Below are positions 7,507-16,851 of a stretch of DNA of 58,987 bases, in pieces (positions within the stretch are counted from its first letter, which is position 1; the number at the start of each line of letters is the position of its first letter). The DNA comes from Candidatus Gastranaerophilales bacterium (GTDB lineage Bacteria; Cyanobacteriota; Vampirovibrionia; Gastranaerophilales; Gastranaerophilaceae). The DNA lies in assembly GCA_944323935.1 (NCBI GenBank), contig CALUUJ010000014.1, positions 1 through 58,987 of the forward strand. The letters run 5' to 3'. The position numbers were made by a program, and so were the translations under genes. Below the pieces are notes generated by a model, which saw nothing but the letters and a program-made list of their open reading frames with translations, had not been told where the DNA came from and searched no databases.

Positions 7507-8802
7507 ATGAATATTTCTAATAATTTCAATTTTTTACGAAATAATTTTACCCAAATACATCATAAAGATAACTCTTCCCATAATAATCAGGATATTATTA
7601 AAAATAGTACACCAGCTATATGTAATCAATATTTTTACCAACCACACAATAATATATCATTTGGAAAAGCTAATGAAAATCCAGAACTGCCAAGTTATTT
7701 AATATTAAAAGATAACAAAAGAGGCTCAAGTAAAATTCTAGGTATACTCACTTTAGATTCAGGAGAAAAAGTTACAATTACTCTTAGCAAGAATATAATT
7801 GAAAAGTTTCTTACCCAGAATAATGGTGAATTAGATAAAAATTCAATTCAAAAATTTTTATCGATATACAAAATTATTTTACAAGAAATAACAAATCAAG
7901 AAAATAAAGAAAAGCAATTTCTTGAAGCTGTTGCAAAAGGTGAAAGTCCAAGAACGCCAATAGACAATGTTTCTTATCTGAATCCACAAGATGATTTGAG
8001 AAATTCTATACTATCTTCTTTATCTGAACCTTCTGATAATTTTATTTATTCTTTTTTCAATGGAATAAAAGATGATAAGCTCAGACAAAATTTTGCAAAA
8101 AAATTCCTGTCCCAATACAATCAAGCACCTCAAAGTAGATTTGACAAAGCAATGCAAAGAACATCTTGCGTTTTCGAAATTTGCAAAACTCAAGAAGGAT
8201 ACGATTTCAGCAACATCGAACAAAAAATACAAATTGCAATAAAACTTGAAGATATAAAAAGAAATTATGGCGTAATTGATATTGAAGAAGATTTAACATC
8301 TGATATTATTCAACATTCAAAAGATAAAACCGGAAAATTCAATATTGGCTTTGCTCAAGCACTTATTGAATTAATTAAAAATTCTAACTCTTTTATACCG
8401 GATAAACTTGTGAAACATAGAAGTGACATAATAAACATATTTTCTGCGATGGATTCCAATAAACAAAACGAAATCACAGATACAATTGTCAAATTATCAT
8501 CAGTATTGGAAATAGATGATACAAATAATAACTTCGAAGCAGCTCTTATTCAAATATTTAATCCTGTGACTGGTAATTTTGATGAAAAAGCAGCAGAACT
8601 ACTTCTTGAATTAGCTCCACTTGTTACAGAAGCAACAGAAAGTCTTCCTATCGAAACAAAAGAAGATTATTCAAGATATTTACAAAGACAAAGAAAACTA
8701 ATAAGAGATTATTTTAAAATAATTAGAAACGATGAAACAGGAGAAATAAAGCAAAATTCTATCTCTCCCGAAGAATACATAAGACAATATATTAACAATT
8801 AA
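7507..8802 (+). CDS. Unknown 431-residue protein with SFG motif
   Basis: This soluble, helix-rich protein has an Asn/His-rich N-terminal 50 residues ending in NISFGKA, the same short motif that opens two other proteins here (15647-16099 and 55432-55779). Residues beyond 60 show no enzyme motif. An EIKQNSISPEEYIRQY segment closes the protein. The start ATG follows TAGGAGA at a good distance. It stands alone between tRNA-fMet and a small membrane protein. I do not recognise a family. It is probably lineage-specific and possibly a surface or effector-like protein, although no signal peptide is visible. Confidence 0.7.
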   Translation: MNISNNFNFLRNNFTQIHHKDNSSHNNQDIIKNSTPAICNQYFYQPHNNISFGKANENPELPSYLILKDNKRGSSKILGILTLDSGEKVTITLSKNIIEKFLTQNNGELDKNSIQKFLSIYKIILQEITNQENKEKQFLEAVAKGESPRTPIDNVSYLNPQDDLRNSILSSLSEPSDNFIYSFFNGIKDDKLRQNFAKKFLSQYNQAPQSRFDKAMQRTSCVFEICKTQEGYDFSNIEQKIQIAIKLEDIKRNYGVIDIEEDLTSDIIQHSKDKTGKFNIGFAQALIELIKNSNSFIPDKLVKHRSDIINIFSAMDSNKQNEITDTIVKLSSVLEIDDTNNNFEAALIQIFNPVTGNFDEKAAELLLELAPLVTEATESLPIETKEDYSRYLQRQRKLIRDYFKIIRNDETGEIKQNSISPEEYIRQYINN

Positions 8803-8864
8803 TTTTTTACAGAAAGCATACAAAATGATATAATTTTGTTAGTCAAATAATAAAAAGGTCATTT

Positions 8865-9068
8865 ATGAAAAAAATCATCTGGAATATTTTTGTTAGTATA
8901 TTACTAATAATTGCAATTATTGGTGATATAAAAATGGCATTAAATACGCAAAAAAGTCCAATAAATAAAACAACAGAGAAAATAAGCACGAATAAATCAA
9001 TTCAAATAATGAATAATATAAATTCTCAGGATATTTTATTAAAAGAAATAAAAAAAGAGGGATATTAA
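8865..9068 (+). CDS. Small single-pass membrane protein, unknown
   Basis: This 67-residue protein has one hydrophobic helix (about residues 5-25, after MKK) and a polar, lysine-rich remainder. It could be a membrane anchor or a secreted peptide. AAAAGG precedes the ATG, and a TGATATAAT extended -10 lies about 35 bases upstream, so it has its own promoter. Its stop codon sits inside the following terminator stem. No family is recognised. Confidence 0.55.
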   Translation: MKKIIWNIFVSILLIIAIIGDIKMALNTQKSPINKTTEKISTNKSIQIMNNINSQDILLKEIKKEGY

Positions 9069-9080
9069 TCTCTCTTTTTT
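9051..9080. terminator. Intrinsic terminator, possibly bidirectional
   Basis: A thirteen-base-pair stem with one G-T pair (AAAAAAGAGGGAT / ATCTCTCTTTTTT) and a 4-base loop lies between the convergent small membrane gene and minE. Confidence 0.85.
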
Positions 9081-9098
9081 AAAAAACATAGAAAACTA

Positions 9099-9575
9099 TT
9101 ATTCTTTTATATCGTCTTCTTCAACAATTATATCTTCTACTGAAGGTGATTCTACCGCTGTTTCCTCTATAACTTCAGTTACTTCACCTTCTACTATTTC
9201 CGATTCAGTTACTTCATCATCTTCTTCATCATCATCTAAAACCTTTTCTTCTTCTTCTTGAAGTTTCTTCCTTAATTCTTCAAGTTCTTCTTCAGTTTTA
9301 GCACGGATAATTGGAATATTTAACATTAAAGCAGCAGCATCACCTTCTTGTTTCAAGCCAATTTCAAGTTCTTCCTTATCTATAACAACATACTTTGAAA
9401 AAACATCAATCAATTCTTCTCTCATTTTATTCATAATAAGAGGATCCAGCTTTGTTCTATCATGCATCAAAATAACTTGAAGTCTATTTGCAGCACATTC
9501 ACTGGTATTTTCAGAACGTTCTATCTGAAATAATTCCATTATTTTATTGTAAATATCAGAAAAAAGTGTTTTCAT
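9099..9575 (-). CDS. minE: Cell division topological specificity factor MinE with acidic C-terminal extension
   Basis: Residues 1-90 match MinE: an N-terminal helix, then AANRLQVILMHDR and the region around KYVVIDKEELEIGL. MinE binds MinD at the membrane and stimulates its ATPase, driving pole-to-pole oscillation. The protein is 158 residues, whereas MinE is usually 85-100. The extra part starts with a coiled-coil-like EEELEELRKKLQEEEE and becomes an extremely acidic, probably disordered tail. It is the last gene of minC-minD-minE, starting 3 bases after minD. Confidence 0.93.
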   Translation of the reverse strand: MKTLFSDIYNKIMELFQIERSENTSECAANRLQVILMHDRTKLDPLIMNKMREELIDVFSKYVVIDKEELEIGLKQEGDAAALMLNIPIIRAKTEEELEELRKKLQEEEEKVLDDDEEDDEVTESEIVEGEVTEVIEETAVESPSVEDIIVEEDDIKE

Positions 9576-9578
9576 TTT

Positions 9579-10397
9579 TTACTCCTTTCCCTGTTTCTTC
9601 AGGCCTGAAAGAAACTTTTTTAATTTTCCAACTATATCTTTCGGCTCATCTATATCTAAGAAAGGAACATCTTCACCATCTATTCTTCTTGCTACATTAA
9701 TATATGCTTTACCGGCAAGAGATTTTTCATTATTAACAATAGGTTCACCTCTGTTTGTCGAAGTAATAATACCTGTATCTTCAGGTATTACACCAATTTT
9801 CTGGCAAGAAAGAATATTTTCAACATCTTCTACACTCATCATATCTTTAGACTTAATCATATTAGGTCTTACACGGTTCAATAAAAGCTTATAACTTTCT
9901 ATCCCGTCAGCAGCTTCTAAAAGACCAATAATTCTGTCAGCATCTCTAACTGCAGACATTTCGGGAGTAGTAACAACAATTGCTTCAGTAGCTCCGGCTA
10001 TAGCAGTTTGAAAACCCTGTTCTATTCCTGCCGGACAATCAATTAAAATATAATCATAATCTTTTTTCAATTTTTCAGTTATCTTCTTTAATTGTTCCGC
10101 ACTAACAGAAGATTTATCTCTTGTTTGAGCTGCTGCTAACAAACATAAATTTGGATTTTTCTTATCTTTTACCAATGCTTGTTTTAATTTACAACGTTCT
10201 TCCACAACATCAACAAGTGTATAAACAATCCTATTTTCAAGTCCTAATAACAAATCCAGATTTCTAAGACCGATATCTGTATCTACAAGAACAACACTAT
10301 GTCCGTTTTTAGCAAGTGCAGTACCGATATTTGCGCTTGTTGTAGTTTTTCCTACCCCGCCTTTACCGGATGTGATTACTATAACTCTCCCTGCCAT
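9579..10397 (-). CDS. minD: Septum site-determining ATPase MinD
   Basis: This 272-residue ParA/MinD ATPase has the deviant Walker A GKGGVGKT at residues 11-18, switch segment LVDTDIGLRNLD, and DCPAGIEQGF as Walker B. The last residues (GKLKKFLSGLKKQ) form the amphipathic membrane-targeting helix. MinD recruits MinC to the membrane to block Z-ring assembly away from mid-cell. The ATG follows AAGGAGCAG. It is flanked by minC (13 bases upstream) and minE. Confidence 0.97.
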   Translation of the reverse strand: MAGRVIVITSGKGGVGKTTTSANIGTALAKNGHSVVLVDTDIGLRNLDLLLGLENRIVYTLVDVVEERCKLKQALVKDKKNPNLCLLAAAQTRDKSSVSAEQLKKITEKLKKDYDYILIDCPAGIEQGFQTAIAGATEAIVVTTPEMSAVRDADRIIGLLEAADGIESYKLLLNRVRPNMIKSKDMMSVEDVENILSCQKIGVIPEDTGIITSTNRGEPIVNNEKSLAGKAYINVARRIDGEDVPFLDIDEPKDIVGKLKKFLSGLKKQGKE

Positions 10398-10409
10398 TTA
10401 ATCTGCTCC

Positions 10410-11525
10410 TTAATCATTCATCTTAAATACTACTATTTCACCATTTACAATTCTTGCTTCTTCCGGTGTAAAAGAATTTGTTTTTTCTACATAAACTGTA
10501 TTCAAAGAATCCGGTCTTCTTGAATAACAATTTGCTATTCTTAATTGTATCGCATTCATTTTTAATGCACGAACTCTCGCTTTTTGATTACCACCTGCAC
10601 CAGCATGTGCAATTCCACTCAAAATACCCCATACAGTAATATCACCGAATGCTGTTACCTCACACCCCGGGTGACAATCTCCAATTATAACTATATTACC
10701 TTCATAATTAATAACTTGACCTGAACGAATTGTCTGTTTTATATATTTTGTCGGGAATGACTCGAGTTCTATATCCTCCTTTGTATATTCTTGTTCAGGA
10801 ACAATAATATCTGTTAATTCTTCGCGTTCTTCATAAACTTCCGAAGGATTTTCCATATCATAAAATACAGTTTGAGATGGAGTTGAACCAAAAATTACGT
10901 CCAACTCATCTTGTATTTCTTCTTTTGTTGTTTCAGTATTAATTCTATTATCTGCTACAGAATTAATTGTTTCTTTGGGTTCTTCGATTAAAACTTCTTT
11001 TTCAATTTGCGAATCTTGCTGTATAAATTCATTGTCTTCCTTGATTTCAGAAGCACCTTCAATTTTTTCAGATGTTAAATTTTCGTTATCTTCTACAATT
11101 ACATCATTTATATTTTCTTCACTTATATCAGATTCTTCAACAATATCTTCATTATCGTCAGTTTCTATATTAGTAATATCTTCTTTTAACTCTTCAGCCA
11201 TTTTATAAGGCATTGTAGGTGCTACTTCCATAGAATTTTCTGCTGAAATATTAGAAACTATTATTCCTAAAGATAAAGCAACTTTCTGTGTTTCAACAGA
11301 TTTGGTATCAACACAAGATAATGTAGAATCAATACCTGTAATTAAAGATTTTATACTTAGGAGCTGTGCTTGATTTAAGTCTACATTTCCAAGTTTTAAA
11401 CAAATTCTCTTATTTTTAACTTCATCTTTATCAAGAATAGAGCTTAGCTCAAATATAATCTCAGGCGCAGTATTAAGTTCACCTAAGTCTATCACATACA
11501 TATTATCATTGAGAAATTGTTCCAT
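10410..11525 (-). CDS. minC: Septum site-determining protein MinC with long acidic linker
   Basis: The C-terminal ~100 residues are the MinC beta-helix domain, with IRSGQVINYEGNIVIIGD, PGCEV.A.GDI.VWG and ALKMNAIQLRIA, which binds MinD and inhibits FtsZ bundling. The N-terminal ~100 residues fit the MinC N-domain. Between them lies a very acidic, low-complexity linker of about 145 residues, so the protein is 371 residues against about 230-270 in most bacteria. It is the first gene of the operon. The 278-base AT-rich region upstream (11526-11803) should hold the divergent promoters for minC and the gene at 11804; I see no other feature in it. Confidence 0.93.
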   Translation of the reverse strand: MEQFLNDNMYVIDLGELNTAPEIIFELSSILDKDEVKNKRICLKLGNVDLNQAQLLSIKSLITGIDSTLSCVDTKSVETQKVALSLGIIVSNISAENSMEVAPTMPYKMAEELKEDITNIETDDNEDIVEESDISEENINDVIVEDNENLTSEKIEGASEIKEDNEFIQQDSQIEKEVLIEEPKETINSVADNRINTETTKEEIQDELDVIFGSTPSQTVFYDMENPSEVYEEREELTDIIVPEQEYTKEDIELESFPTKYIKQTIRSGQVINYEGNIVIIGDCHPGCEVTAFGDITVWGILSGIAHAGAGGNQKARVRALKMNAIQLRIANCYSRRPDSLNTVYVEKTNSFTPEEARIVNGEIVVFKMND

Positions 11526-11803
11526 ATTTTTCTCTTTTCTTCTCTCAAGGCTTATTAAAATACATCATTCACCCGTAATCTACATAAAAAGAATATACTA
11601 AATCAGACATGATTTCAAATAAATATAAAAAATATGTATACTTTTATAACCAAATAAACTTCATCTAAATTTACAAATATGACAAAAGCTTTTATTCATA
11701 AGAAATTTTATATATATTAATAAATTTTGCCTTAAAAAAATTTGTCCTTAAAAATTAAATAAGACATAATATTATTAATATAGCGTAAAAAGATAGAGGA
11801 TAC

Positions 11804-12511
11804 ATGAAAAATAAAATAATATTCTATACATTCATATCTGTAATATTAGTACAATCTTTTTCATTTGCGGAGAATACTGCAGGTATAGATGAAAATCGAC
11901 TAAGAGAAGCACAAATTGCCGATGGTATGAGTGTTAACAAACCAGAATTTGATACTGATGCCCACGCCAAGAAATATAAAAAGGTTACTAAAGACGGGGC
12001 AGTCATGCAGGCAATGGAATTAATGCAGACTGTAAATATATCCAAATACTCATACAATGCACTAATGGGTAACAATTTAACAGAAAAACCAGTTAAAATT
12101 GAATTCAAGAATATTTCGGAAATAAATCCCGAATACGCATCTTTTGATGCCTTAGGCTGGAAGAAAAAAGGCAGATTATATATTTACATTAATGAAAAAC
12201 ACCGCAATGCACCACCTGAAGCAATTGCCGCATTATTAGCCCACGAAGCTATTCATCAAGATGAATTTGCATCACTAAATGAAGAAACTTATGCGTGGAC
12301 TCTAGAGGCTGCAACTTGGATGAAACTTACAGAAAAAAATCCGTCCGCAAGAAATAGTGTTTCTTCTTTGGTAACAAGAGAAAATATGCTAATGAAATTA
12401 TTTGAAAAAGGTGATTATACTAACAAATACATAAAGAAAGCAGTATACACAAACCCCGGATACAAAAAGCTGCCAACTCGTTCTCCCGGATTCGAAGACG
12501 AAGATTTATAA
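11804..12511 (+). CDS. Exported HExxH protein, putative metallopeptidase
   Basis: This 235-residue protein has a clear signal peptide (MKNK, hydrophobic stretch, cleavage near SFA-EN at residue 22). The mature part contains LLAHEAIHQDEFAS at about residues 143-156. It holds a zinc-binding HExxH helix, followed by NEETYAW, where a glutamate could be the third ligand. This suggests a periplasmic or secreted gluzincin-like peptidase. An YIYINEKH strand precedes the helix, as in many metallopeptidases. AGAGGA precedes the start. It is monocistronic with a terminator right after the stop. The fold is an inference from the motif. Confidence 0.65.
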   Translation: MKNKIIFYTFISVILVQSFSFAENTAGIDENRLREAQIADGMSVNKPEFDTDAHAKKYKKVTKDGAVMQAMELMQTVNISKYSYNALMGNNLTEKPVKIEFKNISEINPEYASFDALGWKKKGRLYIYINEKHRNAPPEAIAALLAHEAIHQDEFASLNEETYAWTLEAATWMKLTEKNPSARNSVSSLVTRENMLMKLFEKGDYTNKYIKKAVYTNPGYKKLPTRSPGFEDEDL

Positions 12512-12531
12512 TTGTAAACAAATGTAAACAT

Positions 12532-12567
12532 GAAAAACCCTTGTCAGATATGGGGTTTTTCTTTTTT
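12532..12567 (+). terminator. Intrinsic terminator after the HExxH gene
   Basis: The stem GAAAAACCC/GGGTTTTTC has a 12-base loop and a T6 tail. It overlaps a misleading ATG at 12530, which supports the later start for the next gene. Confidence 0.85.
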
Positions 12568-12643
12568 ATATACAAAATATGCAATTTTTATTTCTAAATT
12601 GTTTTTATATAAGTACGAGAGCAATAAAGAAGAGGAATATAAA

Positions 12644-12832
12644 ATGGCTAGAGTTTTGATTTCAATGCCCGAAGAGTTTTTAACAAGAATTGATGAAGTT
12701 GCCGAAGGTGAAAATCGTACGAGAAGTGAATTGATTCGTGAAGCTTTAAGAACATATATACATAAACAAAAAGTTAAGGAAAATGCACTGGCAATAAAGA
12801 ACGCAAGTTTATTAGAAACATTGCTGGATTAG
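12644..12832 (+). CDS. Ribbon-helix-helix (CopG/MetJ-type) DNA-binding protein
   Basis: This 62-residue protein starts at ATG 12644, seven bases after AGAGGAA. An upstream in-frame ATG at 12530 lies inside a terminator and is rejected. Residues 1-45 are a ribbon-helix-helix: a beta strand RVLISMPEEF, helix 1 LTRIDEVAE, then NRTRSELIREALRTYI. Such proteins act as dimeric repressors, often as antitoxins. No toxin-like gene follows, because a terminator and alaS come next. It is therefore likely a stand-alone regulator, as cyanobacterial-lineage CopG proteins often are. Confidence 0.8.
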   Translation: MARVLISMPEEFLTRIDEVAEGENRTRSELIREALRTYIHKQKVKENALAIKNASLLETLLD

Positions 12833-12881
12833 AATTGACTAAAGAGCGTACTACAGACTAGGGAATAGAATTGGGGAAAAT

Positions 12882-12911
12882 AAAAAGGCTTACATAAAGT
12901 AAGCCTTTTTT
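12882..12911 (+). terminator. Intrinsic terminator after the ribbon-helix-helix gene
   Basis: The perfect 12-base-pair stem AAAAAGGCTTAC/GTAAGCCTTTTT has a 5-base loop. Confidence 0.9.
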
Positions 12912-13001
12912 ACACTTCAATTGTTTTATTCCAGATTATTTAATCACGCTGTAATTGTTTGTTGTAAAATATTCCTATAAAGAATAAAAAAGGAATATAC
13001 A

Positions 13002-15617
13002 ATGACAACTCCATTAACAGGGAATGAAATAAGAAAAGCATTTATTGAATTTTTCAGGGATAAACACCAATCAACAGAAGTTGCAAGTTCAAGTTTAGTG
13101 CCTGATAACCCTACAGTTTTATTAACAACAGCAGGTATGTTGCAATTTTTACCATATTATCTTGGTTTGGAAAAACCACCATTTGAACCTGCAAGAGCAG
13201 TATCATGCCAGAAATGTGCAAGAGCAGGCGGAAAAGATTCCGATATAGAAAATGTAGGAAGAACACCAAGACATCACACGTTTTTTGAAATGCTTGGAAA
13301 TTTTGCTTTTGGTGACTATTACAAAAAAGAAGTTATTCCTTGGAGTTGGGATTTTGTAACAAACTATTTAAAATTAGATCCTAAACGTTTATGGATTACT
13401 ATATATGAAACAGATGATGAAGCATATGATATATGGACAAAAGATGTTGGAGTGGCTCCAGAGCGTGTTATAAGAAAAGGTAAAAAAGACAATTTCTGGG
13501 GACCTCCGGGTGCAACAGGCTCTTGTGGTCCTTGCAGCGAAATCCACTACGATTTAGGGGAACACTTAAAATGTAGCGATGATTGTTCTATAGCAACTTG
13601 TGAATGCGACCGTTGGGTTGAAATTTGGAACTTAGTATTCACAGAATTATTCCAAGACGAAGAAGGAAACCAAACTCCATTAGAAAAGAAAAACGTAGAT
13701 ACCGGAATGGGTCTAGAACGTATTGCAATGGTTGTACAAGGAAAAGATTCAACTTTTGAAACAGACCTTTTAAAACCAATTTTGGATAAAGTTTCCGAAA
13801 TGTCAAAAGTACCATATAAAAAAGATTCAAAAACAGATATTTCTTTAAGAATAATAACAGACCATGCAAGATGTGTAACTTTTATGATTAATGATGGAGT
13901 AATTCCCGGTAATGAAGGAAGAAGCTATGTTTTAAGAATGATTTTACGCCGAGCTTTAAGACATGGTAAATTACTCGGATTAGAACTTCCATTCTTAAGT
14001 GAAATAGTAGATACTGTAATCAGTCAATATAAAGAAACTTATCCGGACTTAGCAAAAAACGCTGAAAAAATCAAATCTACAATAAAACAAGAAGAAGAAA
14101 GATTTAAAATAACTTTAGACAGAGGTTATAAATTATTAGAAGATTTAATCCAAAACTCAAACAGAATTGATGGAGAAAATGCATTTAAACTATATGATAC
14201 ATTCGGTTTCCCGCTTGAATTAACAATAGAAATAGCCGCAGAAAAAGGCGTAAGCGTTGATACCGAAGGCTATAAAGAAGAAATGCAAAAACAAAAAGAA
14301 AAAGCAAAATCAGCTGCACACAAAATCAGTCTTACTGATGATTTAGTATATGTTGATGTAGAAAATAAATTTGGTTCAACCAATTTTGTAGGCTACAATC
14401 AAACAGAAGCAGAAGCAAAAATTATTGCAATTATAGAAGCAGGTGACTTTATAGATATTATGCTTGATAAAACACCGTTTTATGCAGAATCAGGCGGACA
14501 AATCGGTGATACAGGTATAATTGAAGGAAAAGACTTTAAAGCTGAAGTTTTAAATACTTTTAAAGTTAATAAACTATTTGTTCACAGAGTACAAATGGTT
14601 AACGGAGAAGCAAAAGTTGGAGATTCTGTAAAAGCTTCTATCGATATTGAAAGAAGGAAAGAAATAACTATACATCACTCTAATGCACATTTAATTCAAG
14701 CAGCATTAAGAAAAGTATTAGGTGAAGAAGTACACCAAGCAGGTTCTTTTGTTGAAGAAAACAGAACTCGTTTTGACTTCACATTCCAAAGAGCACTGAC
14801 AAAAGAAGAAGTTCAGGAAGTTGAAGATATTATCAACAATTGGATAAATGAAGATATTAATCAAAATACAGAAGTCATGAATATAGAAATGGCAAAAAAA
14901 TCAGGTGCAATGGCTTTATTCGGAGAAAAATATGATGATAATGTAAGAGTTGTTAAATTCGGAAATATATCTTCAGAACTATGCGGTGGTACACACGTAA
15001 GTTCAACAGGAAAAATAAGGCTTGCAAAAATTGTCTCTGAAAGTGCAGTTGCGGCAGGAACAAGAAGAATTGAAGCCGTATGCGGAAATACTGCATTAAA
15101 ATTCTTAGGTGAAAAATCTGATATCATAGATAAAATGACACAAGCCTTTAAATGTCCTGTATCAGAACTTGGTGAAAGAATAATGAAACTTGCTGTTGAT
15201 AATAAGAACCTTCAATTGGAAGTTGAAAATTTAAAAGCAGAACAAGCAAAAACAAAATTCCAATCATTTGTTTCAAAAGCTCAAGACGTCAATGGCGGTA
15301 AATTATTTATAACTCAAATGGAGGCATATCCTGCAAACCTTATAAAACTCGGAAGTGAACTTTTAGCTTCAAAACTGGGTGAATCCATAATCATTTTAGC
15401 ATCTGTTGATGAAGATAAAATCACTTATGTTGTTAAGATAAGCGACTCGTTTGTAAAAAAAGGAATAAATGCAGGACAAATTGTAAACAAACTGGCTTCA
15501 CAAACAGGTGGTAAAGGCGGAGGCAGACCACAATATGCACAAGGGGCAGGAAAAGATAAAACTAACCTAATTTCTGTTCTGTCCGAAATAGAAAAAGAAA
15601 TAAAACAATCTTTATAA
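13002..15617 (+). CDS. alaS: Alanyl-tRNA synthetase
   Basis: This 871-residue class II synthetase charges tRNA-Ala with alanine. The class II catalytic core fills residues 1-~240 (R.PRHHTFFEMLGNF as motif 2, GLERIAMV as motif 3). A helical tRNA-recognition region follows. The editing domain has its zinc-type HHSNAHL (about 564-570) and CGGTH (about 663-667). A C-terminal oligomerisation and C-Ala domain ends with the glycine-rich GGKGGGRPQYAQG. Length and motifs are normal. It is monocistronic, with terminators before and after. Confidence 0.98.
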   Translation: MTTPLTGNEIRKAFIEFFRDKHQSTEVASSSLVPDNPTVLLTTAGMLQFLPYYLGLEKPPFEPARAVSCQKCARAGGKDSDIENVGRTPRHHTFFEMLGNFAFGDYYKKEVIPWSWDFVTNYLKLDPKRLWITIYETDDEAYDIWTKDVGVAPERVIRKGKKDNFWGPPGATGSCGPCSEIHYDLGEHLKCSDDCSIATCECDRWVEIWNLVFTELFQDEEGNQTPLEKKNVDTGMGLERIAMVVQGKDSTFETDLLKPILDKVSEMSKVPYKKDSKTDISLRIITDHARCVTFMINDGVIPGNEGRSYVLRMILRRALRHGKLLGLELPFLSEIVDTVISQYKETYPDLAKNAEKIKSTIKQEEERFKITLDRGYKLLEDLIQNSNRIDGENAFKLYDTFGFPLELTIEIAAEKGVSVDTEGYKEEMQKQKEKAKSAAHKISLTDDLVYVDVENKFGSTNFVGYNQTEAEAKIIAIIEAGDFIDIMLDKTPFYAESGGQIGDTGIIEGKDFKAEVLNTFKVNKLFVHRVQMVNGEAKVGDSVKASIDIERRKEITIHHSNAHLIQAALRKVLGEEVHQAGSFVEENRTRFDFTFQRALTKEEVQEVEDIINNWINEDINQNTEVMNIEMAKKSGAMALFGEKYDDNVRVVKFGNISSELCGGTHVSSTGKIRLAKIVSESAVAAGTRRIEAVCGNTALKFLGEKSDIIDKMTQAFKCPVSELGERIMKLAVDNKNLQLEVENLKAEQAKTKFQSFVSKAQDVNGGKLFITQMEAYPANLIKLGSELLASKLGESIIILASVDEDKITYVVKISDSFVKKGINAGQIVNKLASQTGGKGGGRPQYAQGAGKDKTNLISVLSEIEKEIKQSL

Positions 15618-15620
15618 TAA

Positions 15621-15648
15621 AATAGGAGGTTTAAAACCTCCTATTTTT
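15621..15648. terminator. Bidirectional terminator between alaS and the SFG gene
   Basis: The stem AATAGGAGGTTT/AAACCTCCTATT has A- and T-runs on both sides and separates two convergent genes. Confidence 0.88.
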
Positions 15649-16099
15649 ATATTTTGATATCAATAGATTTAATACGATTTTTCCTATTAGAATAATTAAT
15701 ATCCAGTTCAATCGGTTCTTCTGTTTCAAATAATACAAGCGTTAACAAATCTGTATAACGTTCATTTTCAGCTTCTTTAATACATTCATATGTATAACAA
15801 TCTTCGCCATATGTCTTTTTTGCCTCATCTATATGGAAATTTCTGTCTTTAATAAGTAAACCAACATCATTACCGGCCATTCCGCTAACTATATATACAT
15901 CTCCTGATTCACCATTAGCAGCTACAGCTCTTGCTCTGCCTTTATCTGTATCATAGAATATATCTTTTAATTGTTGTTGAACTCTTGATTCCCCTCTTCT
16001 TTGCGGAATAGTATTAATCAAATCAACAGCATGTTTTGCAACAGATAATGGTGCATTAACTTTTATAGTACGACCAAAACTTACAGAATTTATACTCAT
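15647..16099 (-). CDS. SFG-motif protein, 150 residues, unknown
   Basis: The protein begins MSINSVSFGRTIKV. This short opening is shared with the protein at 55432-55779 (MSVNGVSFGSVVAV). The similarity continues in spaced form: a helix, a central AVAANGESGDVYIVSGMAGNDV against AQSAQQGNKVEIYITGKDV. The two are therefore distant paralogues. There is no signal peptide or catalytic motif. TAGGAGA precedes the ATG. Proteins with this opening appear typical of the gut Melainabacteria lineage as I recall it, and their function is unknown. Confidence 0.75.
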   Translation of the reverse strand: MSINSVSFGRTIKVNAPLSVAKHAVDLINTIPQRRGESRVQQQLKDIFYDTDKGRARAVAANGESGDVYIVSGMAGNDVGLLIKDRNFHIDEAKKTYGEDCYTYECIKEAENERYTDLLTLVLFETEEPIELDINYSNRKNRIKSIDIKI

Positions 16100-16146
16100 G
16101 TTTTTCTCCTATTATCTAATATCGATAGAATAACATTCTTAAGGAA

Positions 16147-16851
16147 TTAAAACAATCCTTCACAAAGTAAAAACCGTCCCAATGGAATTACTTCACAGTA
16201 TTTACTTAAAGAATCAATGAAACATTTATTTTCACAAAATCCGCCCGATAAATATAATTTAGCCGGTTTTTTAGCAAAATTCCACGCATTAAAAGCGATA
16301 CCATGGATAAACTTTGAAACTGCCATTTCAGAGTTTACACCTTTTGCAATATCGTCCATTATTTTTTCTAAGCCGAAAATACCGCAAGTTATAACATATT
16401 TTTCATCCGATACTTTCAAATTATCTAGTTTTATATTATAAAATTTTAAAAGCATTTCAATCGTTGCACCTGTTGAACTTGAACAGGAATTATTCCAATC
16501 CAAATCTTTAAAATTACCGTCTTTATACTGTGCCCATTTAGAATCTCGACTTCCCATATCCAAGATAATTGCATCTTCTGTAATTTTTTTTCTAAATCCC
16601 TGAATCAATGCAATAACTTCATTTTCATAGTCTTCTTTATTTTTTAGCATACTTAAAGACATATGCCCCGTCGCTTTATCAAATTTAATTTTCATTTCTT
16701 TTAATTTTGAAGATGGCAACACATAATAATTAAAACCATTTTCTGATTTAACAATAAAATTTTTATATCCGTTCATTAAATCAGATGAATTTCTTTCTAT
16801 TATTTTTGACCAAGTTGTACCGGCATCTAATACTATATCTGTTTTATTCAT
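16147..16851 (-). CDS. BadF/BadG/HgdC-like ATPase (acyl-CoA dehydratase activator type)
   Basis: This 234-residue protein has the actin/hexokinase-like fold of 2-hydroxyacyl-CoA dehydratase activators: phosphate loop DAGTTWSK (residues 9-16), second loop ILDMGSRDSK (about 96-105), and an adenosine loop LYLSGGFCENK. Family activators are homodimers bridged by one [4Fe-4S] cluster held by two cysteines per subunit. Here C123 (NSCSSSTG) and C156 (ITCGIFG) stand at those places. It would use ATP to deliver a low-potential electron. The start overlaps the end of the upstream partner by 4 bases (ATGA). No standard dehydratase alpha/beta genes are adjacent. Confidence 0.85.
   Translation of the reverse strand: MNKTDIVLDAGTTWSKIIERNSSDLMNGYKNFIVKSENGFNYYVLPSSKLKEMKIKFDKATGHMSLSMLKNKEDYENEVIALIQGFRKKITEDAIILDMGSRDSKWAQYKDGNFKDLDWNNSCSSSTGATIEMLLKFYNIKLDNLKVSDEKYVITCGIFGLEKIMDDIAKGVNSEMAVSKFIHGIAFNAWNFAKKPAKLYLSGGFCENKCFIDSLSKYCEVIPLGRFLLCEGLF

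Noticed and set aside
12530..12643. Longer N-terminus for the ribbon-helix-helix protein
   Set aside because: The upstream ATG lies inside the terminator of the preceding gene, while ATG 12644 has a proper ribosome site and the conserved strand starts there.
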